Source: Cordylochernes scorpioides
Lineage: Eukaryota; Arthropoda; Arachnida; Pseudoscorpiones; Chernetidae
DNA: 64,000 bases
NCBI GenBank assembly: GCA_030710605.1
Contig: CP092877.1
Location: forward strand, 74,027,970-74,091,969
Reading direction: 5' to 3'
The notes beneath the pieces were generated by a model. That model had not been told where the DNA came from. It searched no databases and was given only the letters and a program-made list of their open reading frames with translations. Both the position numbers and the translations under genes were made by a program. Shown in pieces: positions 54,270 to 64,000 of this stretch. How positions within the stretch are numbered: position 1 is the stretch's first letter; every line of letters begins with the position of its first letter.

Positions 54270-54357
54270 CCCAACCACGACCACAATACATTGAAAAATA
54301 AACCACGATCACAACGTAAACACTAATTTAACTATAATTCAAACATAATTTAACCAC
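54270..54357 (+). repeat. 114-bp minisatellite, left flank of the PLE
   Basis: Same sequence as the array at 56691-57540 (ACTATAATTCAAACATAATT). ATAATTTAACCAC occurs at 54345-54357 and again at 56686-56698 on the other side of the PLE. Confidence 0.7.
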
Positions 54358-54389
54358 TTTTTGATTTAAGACGAATAATCCTTTCAATA

Positions 54390-54708
54390 ATTATAATAAT
54401 GAATAGATTCAAAAGGATGAGTTTCTTTATTTGAAAAATTAATTCGAGCTTTCGGGCGCAAGCTGCCCTTCTACAGGAATAATGGTTACAATTTCAAGTA
54501 ATCATGTATTTACAGTTATATATATTTTATTTAAATGGTTCCTCGCTTTGGTCTTGTATAGCGTGAGTGGATCACATGCCCGCGTGATTTAGCCTAAATC
54601 AAAGAAAAGCCCTGATAAAGAGAGGCGTGTTGCTCCTAGAAACACTAGCTGATTAACAATTTATATCCAGTATATGCTATATATCTATTTATACATATAT
54701 ATAAGCTA
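54390..54708. repeat. Left inverted arm of the PLE
   Basis: 318 bp, the reverse complement of 56373-56690 except for one base (CTTGTATAGCG versus CTTGCATAGCG). Holds a CTGTAGA-type hammerhead-like motif at 54438-54483 (minus strand) and a CTGATAAAGAGAGG..GAAACAC motif near 54610-54655. Confidence 0.9.
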
Positions 54709-54848
54709 TTTTTTGCATATTTAGGATTTTTTATGAAGTTTTATATTTTATTATTTAAGTAAAATTATTGCTATGTAAATTAGTCAATTGGTTCATATTA
54801 TTATATGCAAAATTATTAAGTGGTGTGGTTAAGAGAAATCGGATAATT

Positions 54849-56303
54849 CTATTTTAGTTTTTGGACCAGCCTATCATATGTCTCTGGAATATCTATGTGT
54901 CTATTTATGCTATTATATTTTGATGAAATCAGTGCTTCCAGTATTAATCTTTTGTATTTACTATTTATGTTTGTATAGTGAATATTAGGGTTTGCTAGGT
55001 TGAAATCGTGATCTGTGTTTCTGATATGTTGCACTATTAGAGATTTGGGGTCTTTGTTTTTAATATTTCTTCTATGTTCGTCTATTCTGTCTTTAATATG
55101 TCTGCCTGTTTCACCTACATATACATTATTACATTGGTTGCATGGTATGGAATATACGGCTTTGCTATTGTATAGTTTTGTTATAGGAATACTGTTTCTT
55201 GTAATGGGGTTTCTTATTATGGTTGCTATACTCGGGTTGCTTTCATAATATGTTCTTATACCGTGTTTGCTTAAAATTCTGGCTATATTGGTACTACTAT
55301 GGGAATAGGGAAATATACATATTGATTTATAAACATGGTTATTTCTTATAAGAGAGGGATTATGGAAATGTCTTAATATAAAGTTTTTCGGATAACCACT
55401 AGAAGTGAGTTTATTGATCAAAAATTGGGTTTCTGTATCTTTTGAGAGTTGGGTGGAACAATGTGTATATATTCGTTTTGAGAGGGTTTTTACAGTGTTG
55501 ATCTTGTGACTGAGGGGGCAATAAGAGGAAAAGTGTATATAATCTGGAGTGGAGTTTGGTTTATGGTATATTTCTGTTGTATATTGGTTTTGTGTTTTTA
55601 GTATAAGTACATCTAGAAATGGTAAGGTCTTATTGTTTTCTGTTTCTATGGTAAAATCAATATCATTATGTATGGACTTTAGTTGGGTAAAAATGGTATC
55701 TATTTTGGTAGAGTTGGCTATACAAAAGATGTCGTCTATGTATCTCTGCCAGATGATGATATCTGTGGGAAAAAGGTTGGTTATTGTTTTATCTATTTTT
55801 CTCATTACTATTTCTGCCAAAGGTGAAGAGAGGGGACTTCCCATGGGGGAGCCCTTGGTTTGTCTATAAAAATTACTATTGAAGGAGAATATGTTGTATT
55901 GTAGGCTGAGCTTAACTAATGAAATAATTTTAGAAGAGGTATCTGGAGGAATATTGTTTAATGCTAAAAATTCTATTGTGTTATCTATTATTAGACGGTG
56001 TGGTAGGCTTGGGTACATATTAACTACGTCAAAAGATATCATGGTGCTGTTAGGAGAGGGGGGGAGGCTGTGTATATTTTCTATAAATTTTGGTATGGAT
56101 GTGATGGATGTGGTGGTAGGATTATCTTTTAGAATGGGGATATGGAAGTTTGCTAGGAACTTAGCTAAGGGGGCTATAGGAGACATATGATAGGCTATGA
56201 TAGGGCGAATAGGAATACCTGGTTTATGGGTCTTGGGTTGGCCGTAAATATAAGCGGTACTTTTTATGTTTTCTAGGAACGATTTTAATTGAATTTTATT
56301 CTT
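54849..56303 (-). CDS. Penelope-like RT with GIY-YIG endonuclease, N-terminus damaged
   Basis: The frame is open from 56303 to the stop at 54849; the first ATG is at 56184-56186 (445 residues), but homology starts before it (YGQPKTHKPGIPIRPI at 56200-56250, an RT motif), so the gene is truncated rather than starting there. From the ATG: SFDVVNMYPSLP at 51-62, GSPMGSPLSSPLAEI at 112-126, catalytic YIDD at 149-152, and a C-terminal GIY-YIG-type domain (AVYSIPCNQC at 343-352, VYVGETGRHIKDRIDEHRR at 355-373). RT plus C-terminal GIY-YIG defines EN-positive Penelope-like elements. A TAA just upstream (56304-56306) and frame breaks there mark the damage. Sense is opposite to the window strand. Confidence 0.9.
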   Translation of the reverse strand, partial: KNKIQLKSFLENIKSTAYIYGQPKTHKPGIPIRPIIAYHMSPIAPLAKFLANFHIPILKDNPTTTSITSIPKFIENIHSLPPSPNSTMISFDVVNMYPSLPHRLIIDNTIEFLALNNIPPDTSSKIISLVKLSLQYNIFSFNSNFYRQTKGSPMGSPLSSPLAEIVMRKIDKTITNLFPTDIIIWQRYIDDIFCIANSTKIDTIFTQLKSIHNDIDFTIETENNKTLPFLDVLILKTQNQYTTEIYHKPNSTPDYIHFSSYCPLSHKINTVKTLSKRIYTHCSTQLSKDTETQFLINKLTSSGYPKNFILRHFHNPSLIRNNHVYKSICIFPYSHSSTNIARILSKHGIRTYYESNPSIATIIRNPITRNSIPITKLYNSKAVYSIPCNQCNNVYVGETGRHIKDRIDEHRRNIKNKDPKSLIVQHIRNTDHDFNLANPNIHYTNINSKYKRLILEALISSKYNSINRHIDIPETYDRLVQKLK

Positions 56304-56372
56304 TTATTCTGAGGGTTGGTGGTATAAAATTGTGGACTTCACAAATCCTATTAAATATGAGATGCTTTCTCC

Positions 56373-56690
56373 AGCTTATATATATGTATAAATAGATATA
56401 TAGCATATACTGGATATAAATTGTTAATCAGCTAGTGTTTCTAGGAGCAACACGCCTCTCTTTATCAGGGCTTTTCTTTGATTTAGGCTAAATCACGCGG
56501 GCATGTGATCCACTCACGCTATGCAAGACCAAAGCGAGGAACCATTTAAATAAAATATATATAACTGTAAATACATGATTACTTGAAATTGTAACCATTA
56601 TTCCTGTAGAAGGGCAGCTTGCGCCCGAAAGCTCGAATTAATTTTTCAAATAAAGAAACTCATCCTTTTGAATCTATTCATTATTATAAT
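56373..56690. repeat. Right inverted arm of the PLE
   Basis: Mirror of 54390-54708. Relics of the same arm occur at 5378-5510, and the terminal motif also occurs in F3. Confidence 0.9.
56597..56642 (+). ncRNA. Hammerhead-like motif in the PLE arm, core variant
   Basis: ATTC, CTGTAGA, stem II GGGC/GCCC, GAA, palindromic AGCT, C, GAAT. Stem I ATTC/GAAT pairs. The only departure from a hammerhead core is T for A after CTG. Confidence 0.5.
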
Positions 56691-57540
56691 TTAACCACAA
56701 TATAAGCACAATGTAACTACAACCACAACATAGTGTAACCACAATATAAGCACAATGTAACTACAACCACAACATAATGTAACCACGACCATAACAAAAT
56801 GTAACCGAAACCACAAAAAACACCAATATAACTATAATACAACTATAAAACTATAATTCAAACATAATTCAACCACAATATAAGCACAATGTAACCACGA
56901 CCATAACAAAATGTAACCAAAACCACAAAACAAACACCAATTTACCTATAATACAACTATAAAACTATAATTCAAACATAATTCAACCACAATATAAGCA
57001 CAATGTAACCACGACCACAGCACAATGTAACCACGACCACAAACCAAACACCAATTTAACTATAATACAACTATAAAACTATACTTCAAACATAATTTAA
57101 CCACAATATAAGTACAATGTAACCACGACCACAACACAATGTAACCACGACCACAAAACAAACACCAATATAACTATAATACAACTATAAATCTATATTT
57201 CAAACATAATTCAACCACAATATAAGCACAATGTAACCACGACCATAACAAAATGTAACCACGACCACAAACCAAACTCCAATTTAACTATAATACAACT
57301 ATGAAACTATAATTCAAACATAATTTAACCACAATATAAGCACAATGTAACCACGACCACAACACAGAGTAACCCCCCACGACCACAAACCAAACTCCAA
57401 TTTAACTATAATACAACTATGAAACTATAATTCAAACATAATTTAACCACAATATAAGCACTATGTAACCACGACCACAACACAATGTAACCACGACCAC
57501 AACACAGAGTAACCACGACACAAACACAATCTACCCACGA
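56691..57540 (+). repeat. 114-bp minisatellite array
   Basis: AACATAATT(C/T) recurs at 56861, 56975, 57089, 57203, 57317 and 57435, so the unit is 114 bp (one step of 118). Each unit contains GTAACCACGACCACAACAC subrepeats in varying number. Confidence 0.9.
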
Positions 57541-57744
57541 CCCAAACCCGACGACCAGCCGGAAGTGGCGATCCAAGAAAGAAAGGATAACGAGCAGCCG
57601 TAAAATCGCCCGAGTCCGTGCAGGTTCCCCGAGGTTGCTAGGAGACCGGGAGACCCAGAATAGTAACAATCAATGGACGAGAGATTAAAAATAGATGGCG
57701 GCCCAGTGCTCCTACATCCCCCACACCGGGGTCATACAGCTACG
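57541..57744. other. GC-rich junction between two minisatellites
   Basis: Moderately GC-rich unique sequence, no open frame of note. Confidence 0.4.
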
Positions 57745-58290
57745 AGGCCGAGTAACCGCTGTTACGTCTTCCTTGCAGCTACAGCGCGGTATAACCGCCC
57801 CTACATCCCCGCTATAGACACAGCAGCGGCCGTACAGCTACAGCGCGGTATAACCGCCCCTACATCCCCGCTACAGACACGGCAGCGGGAGCACAGCTAC
57901 AGTGCGGTATAACCGCCCCTACATCCCCGCTACAGACACGGCAGCGGCCGTACAGATACAGTGCGGTATAACCGCCCCTACATCCCCGCTACAGACACGG
58001 CAGCGGCCGCACAGCTACAGCGCGGTATAACCGCCCCTACATCCACGATACAGACACGGCAGCGGCCGCACAGCTACAGTGCGGTATAACAGCCCCTACA
58101 TCCCCGCTACAGACACGGCAGCGGCCGCACAGCTACAGTGCGGTATAACCGCCCCTACATCTACGATACAGACACGGCAGCGGCCACACAGCTACAGTGC
58201 GGTATAACCGCCCCTACATCCCCGCTACAGACACGGCAGCGGCCGCACAGATACAGCGCGGTATAACCGCCCCTACATCCACGATACAGA
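57745..58290 (+). repeat. CpG-rich minisatellite, 59-60-bp unit
   Basis: About nine units with GCGGTATAACCGCCCCTACA and CAGACACGGCAGCGGCCG. Strikingly GC- and CpG-rich in an AT-rich window. GCGGTATAACCGC is an inverted repeat in each unit. Confidence 0.9.
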
Positions 58291-60825
58291 CAGTGCAAAT
58301 AAACCTCTGGCACCTTGCAAAGTCGAACTTCTACAACCTAGAGACATGTTGTGAACTCACGGCGACATGTAATTCATATGGAAATCAAAAGGTAAATTTT
58401 ACCATGTTCGTCTAGTTTGATGAAGTGGGTTATAATGAGCTTTTATCATTGTCCATACGATACCGACAGAATACTGGACAACATTTTATTAACCACTTGA
58501 CAAAAGGCCCAGAATTCGCCTAGAAATATGCAATACAAATGGGGTATGCAAATTATCCTGTTATCGTACTTATATGCATATATCACGGCTGAAACTTCTC
58601 TCTTACAGACCTATCCCTGTATTTGGTTAAATGCCCTTCTTCTCTTCACTTATCGCTCAATTTTCAGAGAGATATGTCTTTCTTTAAAGATATATCTTAA
58701 AGAGATCACTTCGAAGATATTTCAAGGTTTCATCTAATTGATAATTTATAAAATCGGTTAGGTCCAATCCGAGTTAGAAGGATATCTGTGAATATATATT
58801 TGTCAGAAAAGCGATTTTCTCCTATATAACTTTGAATTAATTTAGGGAAAAGTTTATTATTGTGGGAGATGTGACACCGAGTAATTGACCATCACTAAAG
58901 ACATTTCAAACTAATTAAACAAATTTAAAACATTTAATCTTTAGTAAATTAAAATGTAATTTTGCAAATCTTTCAAATTATGTTCACCAGTTTCGATAAA
59001 ATAATCCCTTGAATCTATTTCATGGATGCTTAAATGTTCTTATTTTAAAAAGTCCACCAGTGTTGGAAAGGTGGAAGTGATATGCAAATATGTAATGGCG
59101 CGGCTAACACCTACTAGTTCCTGCCGCCACCACGAGAGGGAGCCACAGTTTAGTTTAGACAATTGACAATTAAAATAATTTTATTGACATCTTGTCAATA
59201 CATACAAAGTGCACAGTCTGTACTATTTAAAAAAAAAAGATAATATGGATTATATACACTATGTACAATAAATATAGCGCCTCTGCCAGCGCTGCAGAGT
59301 TTGGTAGAGAATCACCAGTGGGTCTCCAGCGACACCACGTATTTCGCGATTTACGAAGAATACGTAGATCGCGTACTTCGCCGCTGAGGAGATGGTGATG
59401 GCGTGGTCCTCGAGACCACTGGTTTAGTTTAGATTAACGATCAGAGTCAGTTTTACCTTTGTCTACTGTACATAATTCTTGTAAACAAATCCTCTTAAAA
59501 AAAAAACCTTTCCTCTTCATATTAAATAACTTTTTATTGATATATATTACTATTTGATTATTTGAAATATCCAAAAAACTAGTTTTGAAGTTATAGGAGA
59601 CTCAGATTTTAATTTTAATGGTGTACCTCTTCACCCTTCTATCTAGTTCTGGAATATCTTGAAGCTGAAAATATTGAAACGAATAGAAACCTTAAACAAG
59701 AGAAACAAAAAAGTCAAATTTCTTCTATCATATAATGTATCTAAATAGATTATAAAGATCCGTGTTTTTACATAGAATTTTATAAGAATTCTATTATATA
59801 TTTAAGGTATTATATATTGCGCGAATTATATAAAAGGCAATTATACTGTGTGAGTGGTCTTGAATAAATAAAATATAAATAAATGTTTGAATAGAAATTT
59901 AAATGTCGGATAATGGACTCTTCTAGATAAGGGTGCGTTTCCTGGAATAAATAGATAAATAGAGTGAGATGGGAAGAGATAAAAGAAAACGAGAATTAGT
60001 TGCGTAATATCTCAATGAGATTACGTAATCAAATCCAAGTAGAATAAGTGCTGCCATCTCTCGCCCAGTTTTGTAACTATTCATAATTTTTTTCTAATTT
60101 TTGCATTAATTGACAAAAATTTACATTTTAAAAAAATTAATTTTGAGATATATATTATTTTTAAAAAATTGAATACAAAATTAACTACTTTTAAAAAAAT
60201 TATAGTATTGTTTCAAAACTTTTGTTAAAAAGATAGCCTGTGAGACATATACTGCCATCTATGAACACTTTTAACAACTATTTATATGAAAGTAACAATT
60301 TTAAGCTAAATTAGTCTTAAGCTATGGTTATATTCGATCTATATTTTAATTAAAGTTTTTAAAGTTTGATTTAGAGAAATAAAATATATAAATTAGTTTT
60401 TTTATTATATATTTTAAAGAAATTTCTGGCATAAAAATAACCCTAAACGAAACACTATTTAAAAAAAAAGTGAAGCGATTGTTAAAAGTTAACAGACGAT
60501 GCATGGAGAGAATATAAAAACAGAGTAAAATTTAATATAAATTAATAAAGGAAAACTTCAAGCGTGAACTTGAAAGGAAAGAATCTCTCGCTAAGAAATA
60601 ATTATTTTGTTAAGTAATTTAAAATACATTTTTAAAATGAGCAATATATTTTTGAAATTGTTTTCTTTTAATTATTCTGAAGCACAAATATTTGTATTTT
60701 TTCAATAACAATTTAATATTTTATAAATGTTATGTTTTTATCAAATTGAGATATTTAATAAAACAGATATTTTAAATCGATATTGTCAAATTTTTTAATA
60801 GAATATCCCCATTACTTTTATATGG
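58291..60825. other. No gene recognised
   Basis: Mostly AT-rich. Two GC-richer patches (59075-59165 and 59280-59425) flank a T/A-rich stretch; the second has inverted sequences around ATTTCGCGATTTACG. Neither has protein similarity that I can see. Confidence 0.4.
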
Positions 60826-61229
60826 AATTTTTTTCCGGAAAGAAATTGATCTATAAAATTAAATAGTGCCTCTCCCGTCAAAATAGACACTAAAACTAAA
60901 CGCCATCTATTTATCGTCTTTGCAAACTAGCGGACTCAGGTCGTTGACAAAGCCACAACACCAGCTTTGGTAAATTGAGAAGCGTCCACCTAGAGAAAAT
61001 TGTTTCGGGCTAATGGCCCTCTTCAGTACAGGCAGGACTTTATCTAATGATATTCACAAGGGATCAGATGAAAAAAATCTTCATATTCTGCCAAAAAGGT
61101 GTTTAGCTTGTAGAGTGAGCTTGTTTGCGGAGACGTTCAATAGATAGCGCTTAATTATAGTGTCTATTTTGACGGGAGAGGCGCTATTTAATTTTATGAT
61201 TCAATTTCTTTCCGGAAAAAATTTCCATA
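60826..61229. mobile_element. Foldback F2, copy c
   Basis: Ends pair over about 70 bp (AATAGTGCCTCTCCCGTCAA; TTGACGGGAGAGGCGCTATT). Inner arms are diverged. The interior has CTGAAGAGGGCCATTAGCCC then GAAAC on the minus strand (61000-61026): an intact hammerhead core and stem II, but stem III and stem I do not pair. A further F2 fragment is at 61304-61327. Confidence 0.75.
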
Positions 61230-61344
61230 TAAAAGTGAATATTTTATTATAAAATTTGACAATATCGTTTTGAAAATCTGTTTTATTAAATGTCCCAATT
61301 TTAGCGTCTATTATGACGGGAGAGGTGCCCATTATATTTATATA

Positions 61345-62457
61345 CTAGCGGACGTACCCGGCTTCGCCCGAGGTTTTACCCGAGTAAAGGTTTGTCTAAC
61401 GAACATTTGCCCGTGTTTTACCCGAGTAAAGGTTTGTCTAACGAATCTCTCGATAAAGTGAACATTTTTTCCCGGTCCCTTGAAAAAGACTCGATAAGTT
61501 GAATAAATTCAATATTAATCGGTACCCGAGTAAAGGTCTGTCTAACGAACATTTGTTAAAACAATTCTCTATAGACTTATAAAAAGAAATAGATATATTT
61601 TGATAATTTGAAACTGATAAAGTGATCATTTTTTCCCGGTCCCTGTGTGCCGTGTCATTCTGAATTTTGTCTTTCCTAATTTTCTACATTACAAAATCAT
61701 CGTTTTATCTAGTGAACATTTTTTTCCCGGTCCCTTGAAAAATACTCGATAAGGTTGAATAAATTCATGGTCGTTTATGGAAGATGGACGAAGTGCCCGG
61801 AGGTCATCTTGGGCAAGCTCCCGCGAGGCTTTTTTTCTTGTCTACTTGGCATAGCTGTGTCACCAACTCTGCCCTGATTGGTCGGTGGGTACTTTGACTG
61901 TCGGCCGGCGGCCGGGCGAATCCATTCTCGCACGGGGTCTGCCCCACTCCAAACTTTTGGCAAAGCACTTTCTAATATTAAAGATTATTGTCTTAAATAA
62001 TCTTTAAGAACAAAAAGTATAATAATTGAACGATAGGAAATTATAGTAAATAATTATACTAAACTAAATGATGTAAAAATAATTATACATGAAATTTGAA
62101 ATAAGTTTTAGAAAAGTAAGTCCACGGGAAAAGATGTAGCCAAAACAAATAGGTTTTTAACAGTGACACGTGAGCACCCGCCTCGAGACGCGCTCCTCTC
62201 TTCTAACATTACTCCCCCTCTTGAAAAAGCCTATCTCCGTCTCAATGGTGGCGCTGCTTGCGAGTTAAAGCTACAAATCTGCAAATACCTCTAAGGATAT
62301 TCAAGATATTAAAGAAATTATTTTTCGTAAACCTTTCCGGGGATATACCTAATAATATCCCAAAATTTCACGGCGATTGGATGTATGGTTTTTGAATCCA
62401 TAGAGGACACACACACAGACAGACAGACACACAGACATTCATTTATATATATATAGA
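61345..62457 (-). mobile_element. Helitron, 1.1 kb, non-autonomous
   Basis: On the minus strand: A then TCTATATATATAAATGAATG with a GTCT microsatellite at the 5' end, and at the 3' end a hairpin (CTCGGGCGAAGCCGGGT), ACGTCCG and CTAG followed by T. 5' TC, 3' hairpin plus CTAG and A/T insertion are Helitron rules. Internal ACCCGAGTAAAGG and TTTTTTCCCGGTCCCT repeats. No Rep/helicase frame. A different family from the three short Helitrons. Confidence 0.85.
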
Positions 62458-63760
62458 TTTACTTTTATGGCCATCTGAAGTAGGAGGTAATTGGATATTA
62501 TGGGGAAAGAGACTAAACAAAATTCACGATATTCTCTCCAATCATCTATATGTGGAATTGTTATTTTCCTAACACAGGAACTTCTCTGATGTTTCCTAGT
62601 GTTACAGAGTTATGGGACACCAAGCAACTTACACAGGGTGTGGGTATAAGGTGTTTAAAGACATGTGCTTGTACCGCCCATGGCCCAAAGTGTTTATTCG
62701 CTGCTTTTATGTCTTTTGTAGGTAGCTTCTATGGCAGAAATAATTTCAACACAATAGTGGAATCAGCATGCTGCTATCGTTACGATTTTCATAAACCTAC
62801 CGATATGGAAATATGGAAATTTTATTGATTTCGATCATTTGCTAATTAGGTTCTTTATCTTTCTTATCTCCACTCAGTGATATCAGGGTATCAAGCCTGT
62901 AGATCTCCATAATTATTGGGTGAAGTAAAATGTGTCTGTATTTGTCATTAAGACTGAGAGCACTACTCAGTGGCAGGCTGACTTAGCTCCAATATGAAAT
63001 GGCCACCTTTGACATGAGGAACAGACACCATGTGCAACCGCTCCTAACATGGAGTACAGACTCATCCTGTATCCCTGGATCAGGAGCCCTTACAGGGTAC
63101 TATTAACCGGACCAGATAAGCCCAAGGTTTTTAGCAATCTTGTTATTGCTCCCCTTCCTCCTTTTTCAACTGAGCTTTGGACCGGTAACTGCGAAGTTCG
63201 CTAATTAGGTGTGGAAGGAGATGGAGGCAGGGAGACCTGTGGCAAGGCTTATATAAAACAAACATCGCTATAACATCATAAGGATTTCCTATTGCCTTGT
63301 AGCAGGTTAAAGAGATGGTTAACGAGAATCCTGGAACTTCCATGCAAGCCAGATATCTACAAGTGTTCTTGGGAACAATCCAGAATGTAGTTAATGTAAA
63401 CTAACTGTATAAGTACTACGCCATGAAATAAAAGGTCAGCCTATGTCAGCACAAACTCAGCAATTATAGCTAATCCTCGGTAAACGCACTTTCAGCAATG
63501 ATTAGTTCTTCTACAACAACAATTAGAGACATTACATAGATAAAGAGAAAATAAATTAGTATAATAATCATTTATTTCGCTAAGAAAAGTTCTAATTATG
63601 TAAATATTTACCTGTATATAAATATTATCTTTCAGTTTCTTGAAAAGTCGCCTGTCGAAGGTGGTAAAAAGTCCAAAAACTTGCCGAATTTACAGCATTA
63701 ATAAAAGAAATTCGTTGCCGTTAATTTTCGTTCCTTCTTCAGCAACAAAGATTTAAGCCA
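62458..63760. other. No gene recognised
   Basis: Less AT-rich than average. A 92-codon frame (62550-62828) with six Cys lacks similarity that I can name and has no supporting context; it may be chance. Confidence 0.4.
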
Positions 63761-63761
63761 G

Positions 63762-64000
63762 GATCAGAGGTTTAACAGGAGACACTGTAGATTGCCGGCT
63801 TCCAATCCTTCTAATGTCCATCGTGTCATGCAGAGAAGAATCACGGCAAAGGCTTGGTCCTAGGGATCTTAAATAACGAAGGTTATGTGTAATATGCCTT
63901 TCTAATATCTTTACTCATGGCCTTCGAGTAAATGCCAAAGGTTTAACAGGAGACACTGTAGATTGCTGGCTTCCAATCTTGCTAATGTCAATCGTGTCAT
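63762..64000 (+). repeat. Direct repeat running off the window
   Basis: About 64 bp at 63767-63830 (GTTTAACAGGAGACACTGTA, then CTTCCAATC, then ATCGTGTCAT) recurs at 63941-64000, with a spacing of about 175 bp. The second copy is cut by the window end. Confidence 0.8.

Larger units (their letters stand above)
54390..56690 (-). mobile_element. Penelope-like element with inverted terminal arms
   Basis: An RT/GIY-YIG gene between 318-bp inverted arms, inserted in the 114-bp minisatellite. PLEs often have complex terminal repeats in direct or inverted arrangement and carry hammerhead motifs in them, which fits. The single mismatch between arms implies a young insertion or gene conversion, although the protein's 5' part is already missing. 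Confidence 0.85.

Noticed and set aside
55015..56190. Open frames on the plus strand opposite the PLE
   Set aside because: Antisense shadows of the RT/GIY-YIG gene.
59075..59425. GC-richer patches as exons or an LTR
   Set aside because: No splice-flanked open frame, no terminal repeats and no protein similarity that I could recognise.
60990..61030. Functional hammerhead in F2c
   Set aside because: Core and stem II are intact, but no stem I pairing and no palindromic stem III can be found.
62550..62828. 92-residue frame with several cysteines
   Set aside because: No recognisable domain, signal or neighbours; kept only as an unknown in the region note.

Overview
The window is eukaryotic intergenic DNA, very AT-rich, with no host protein-coding gene that I can recognise. 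The mixture of an I/R1-group LINE, a Penelope-like element (PLE), mariner, piggyBac-type and Helitron elements, RTE remnants and tRNA-derived SINEs fits an invertebrate, most likely an arthropod. That assignment is inferred from element content only. Almost everything is transposable elements, foldback elements and satellites, many nested in one another.

Layout. 1-8.3 kb: dispersed short repeats, foldbacks (one carrying a cloverleaf tRNA-like sequence) and a Helitron with a 28-G run. 8.98-20.67 kb: a giant tandem array of 91-bp and 123-bp units with a 3,781-bp higher-order period. The array is the expanded interior of a short inverted-repeat element (called S here) that also occurs dispersed. 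20.7-31.8 kb: S copies, a Helitron carrying a tRNA-Gly pseudogene, a decayed mariner with both ends, a piggyBac-type MITE, a hammerhead-like repeat family (K), a tandem repeat and SINEs. 31.83-37.63 kb: a nearly intact LINE with a candidate 13-bp target-site duplication (TSD); ORF2 (1,226 aa) is open and ORF1 has one in-frame stop. 37.6-50 kb: LTR-like repeats (R), foldbacks, S copies, a third Helitron, SINEs and truncated LINEs. 50.5-52.2 kb: three head-to-tail copies of a 351-bp unit, each with a well-formed hammerhead ribozyme, then a foldback with a fourth. 54.3-56.7 kb: a PLE (RT plus GIY-YIG) bounded by 318-bp inverted repeats that differ at one base, sitting inside a 114-bp minisatellite. 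57.7-58.3 kb: a CpG-rich 59-60-bp minisatellite. 61.3-62.5 kb: a 1.1-kb Helitron. The right edge cuts through a direct repeat.

How it fits together. The only near-complete protein machinery is the LINE and the PLE. The non-autonomous families (SINEs, foldbacks, R, S, K, Helitron derivatives) presumably depend on enzymes encoded elsewhere. A recurring theme is self-cleaving-RNA architecture: minimal hammerheads with palindromic stem III (3.5, 50.7, 51.1, 51.4 and 52.0 kb), variants in the PLE arms, and a dispersed family (K) in which all hammerhead parts and helices are present but in a strand order that is not a circular permutation of the known types.

All calls come from reading the sequence; no database search or folding program was run.
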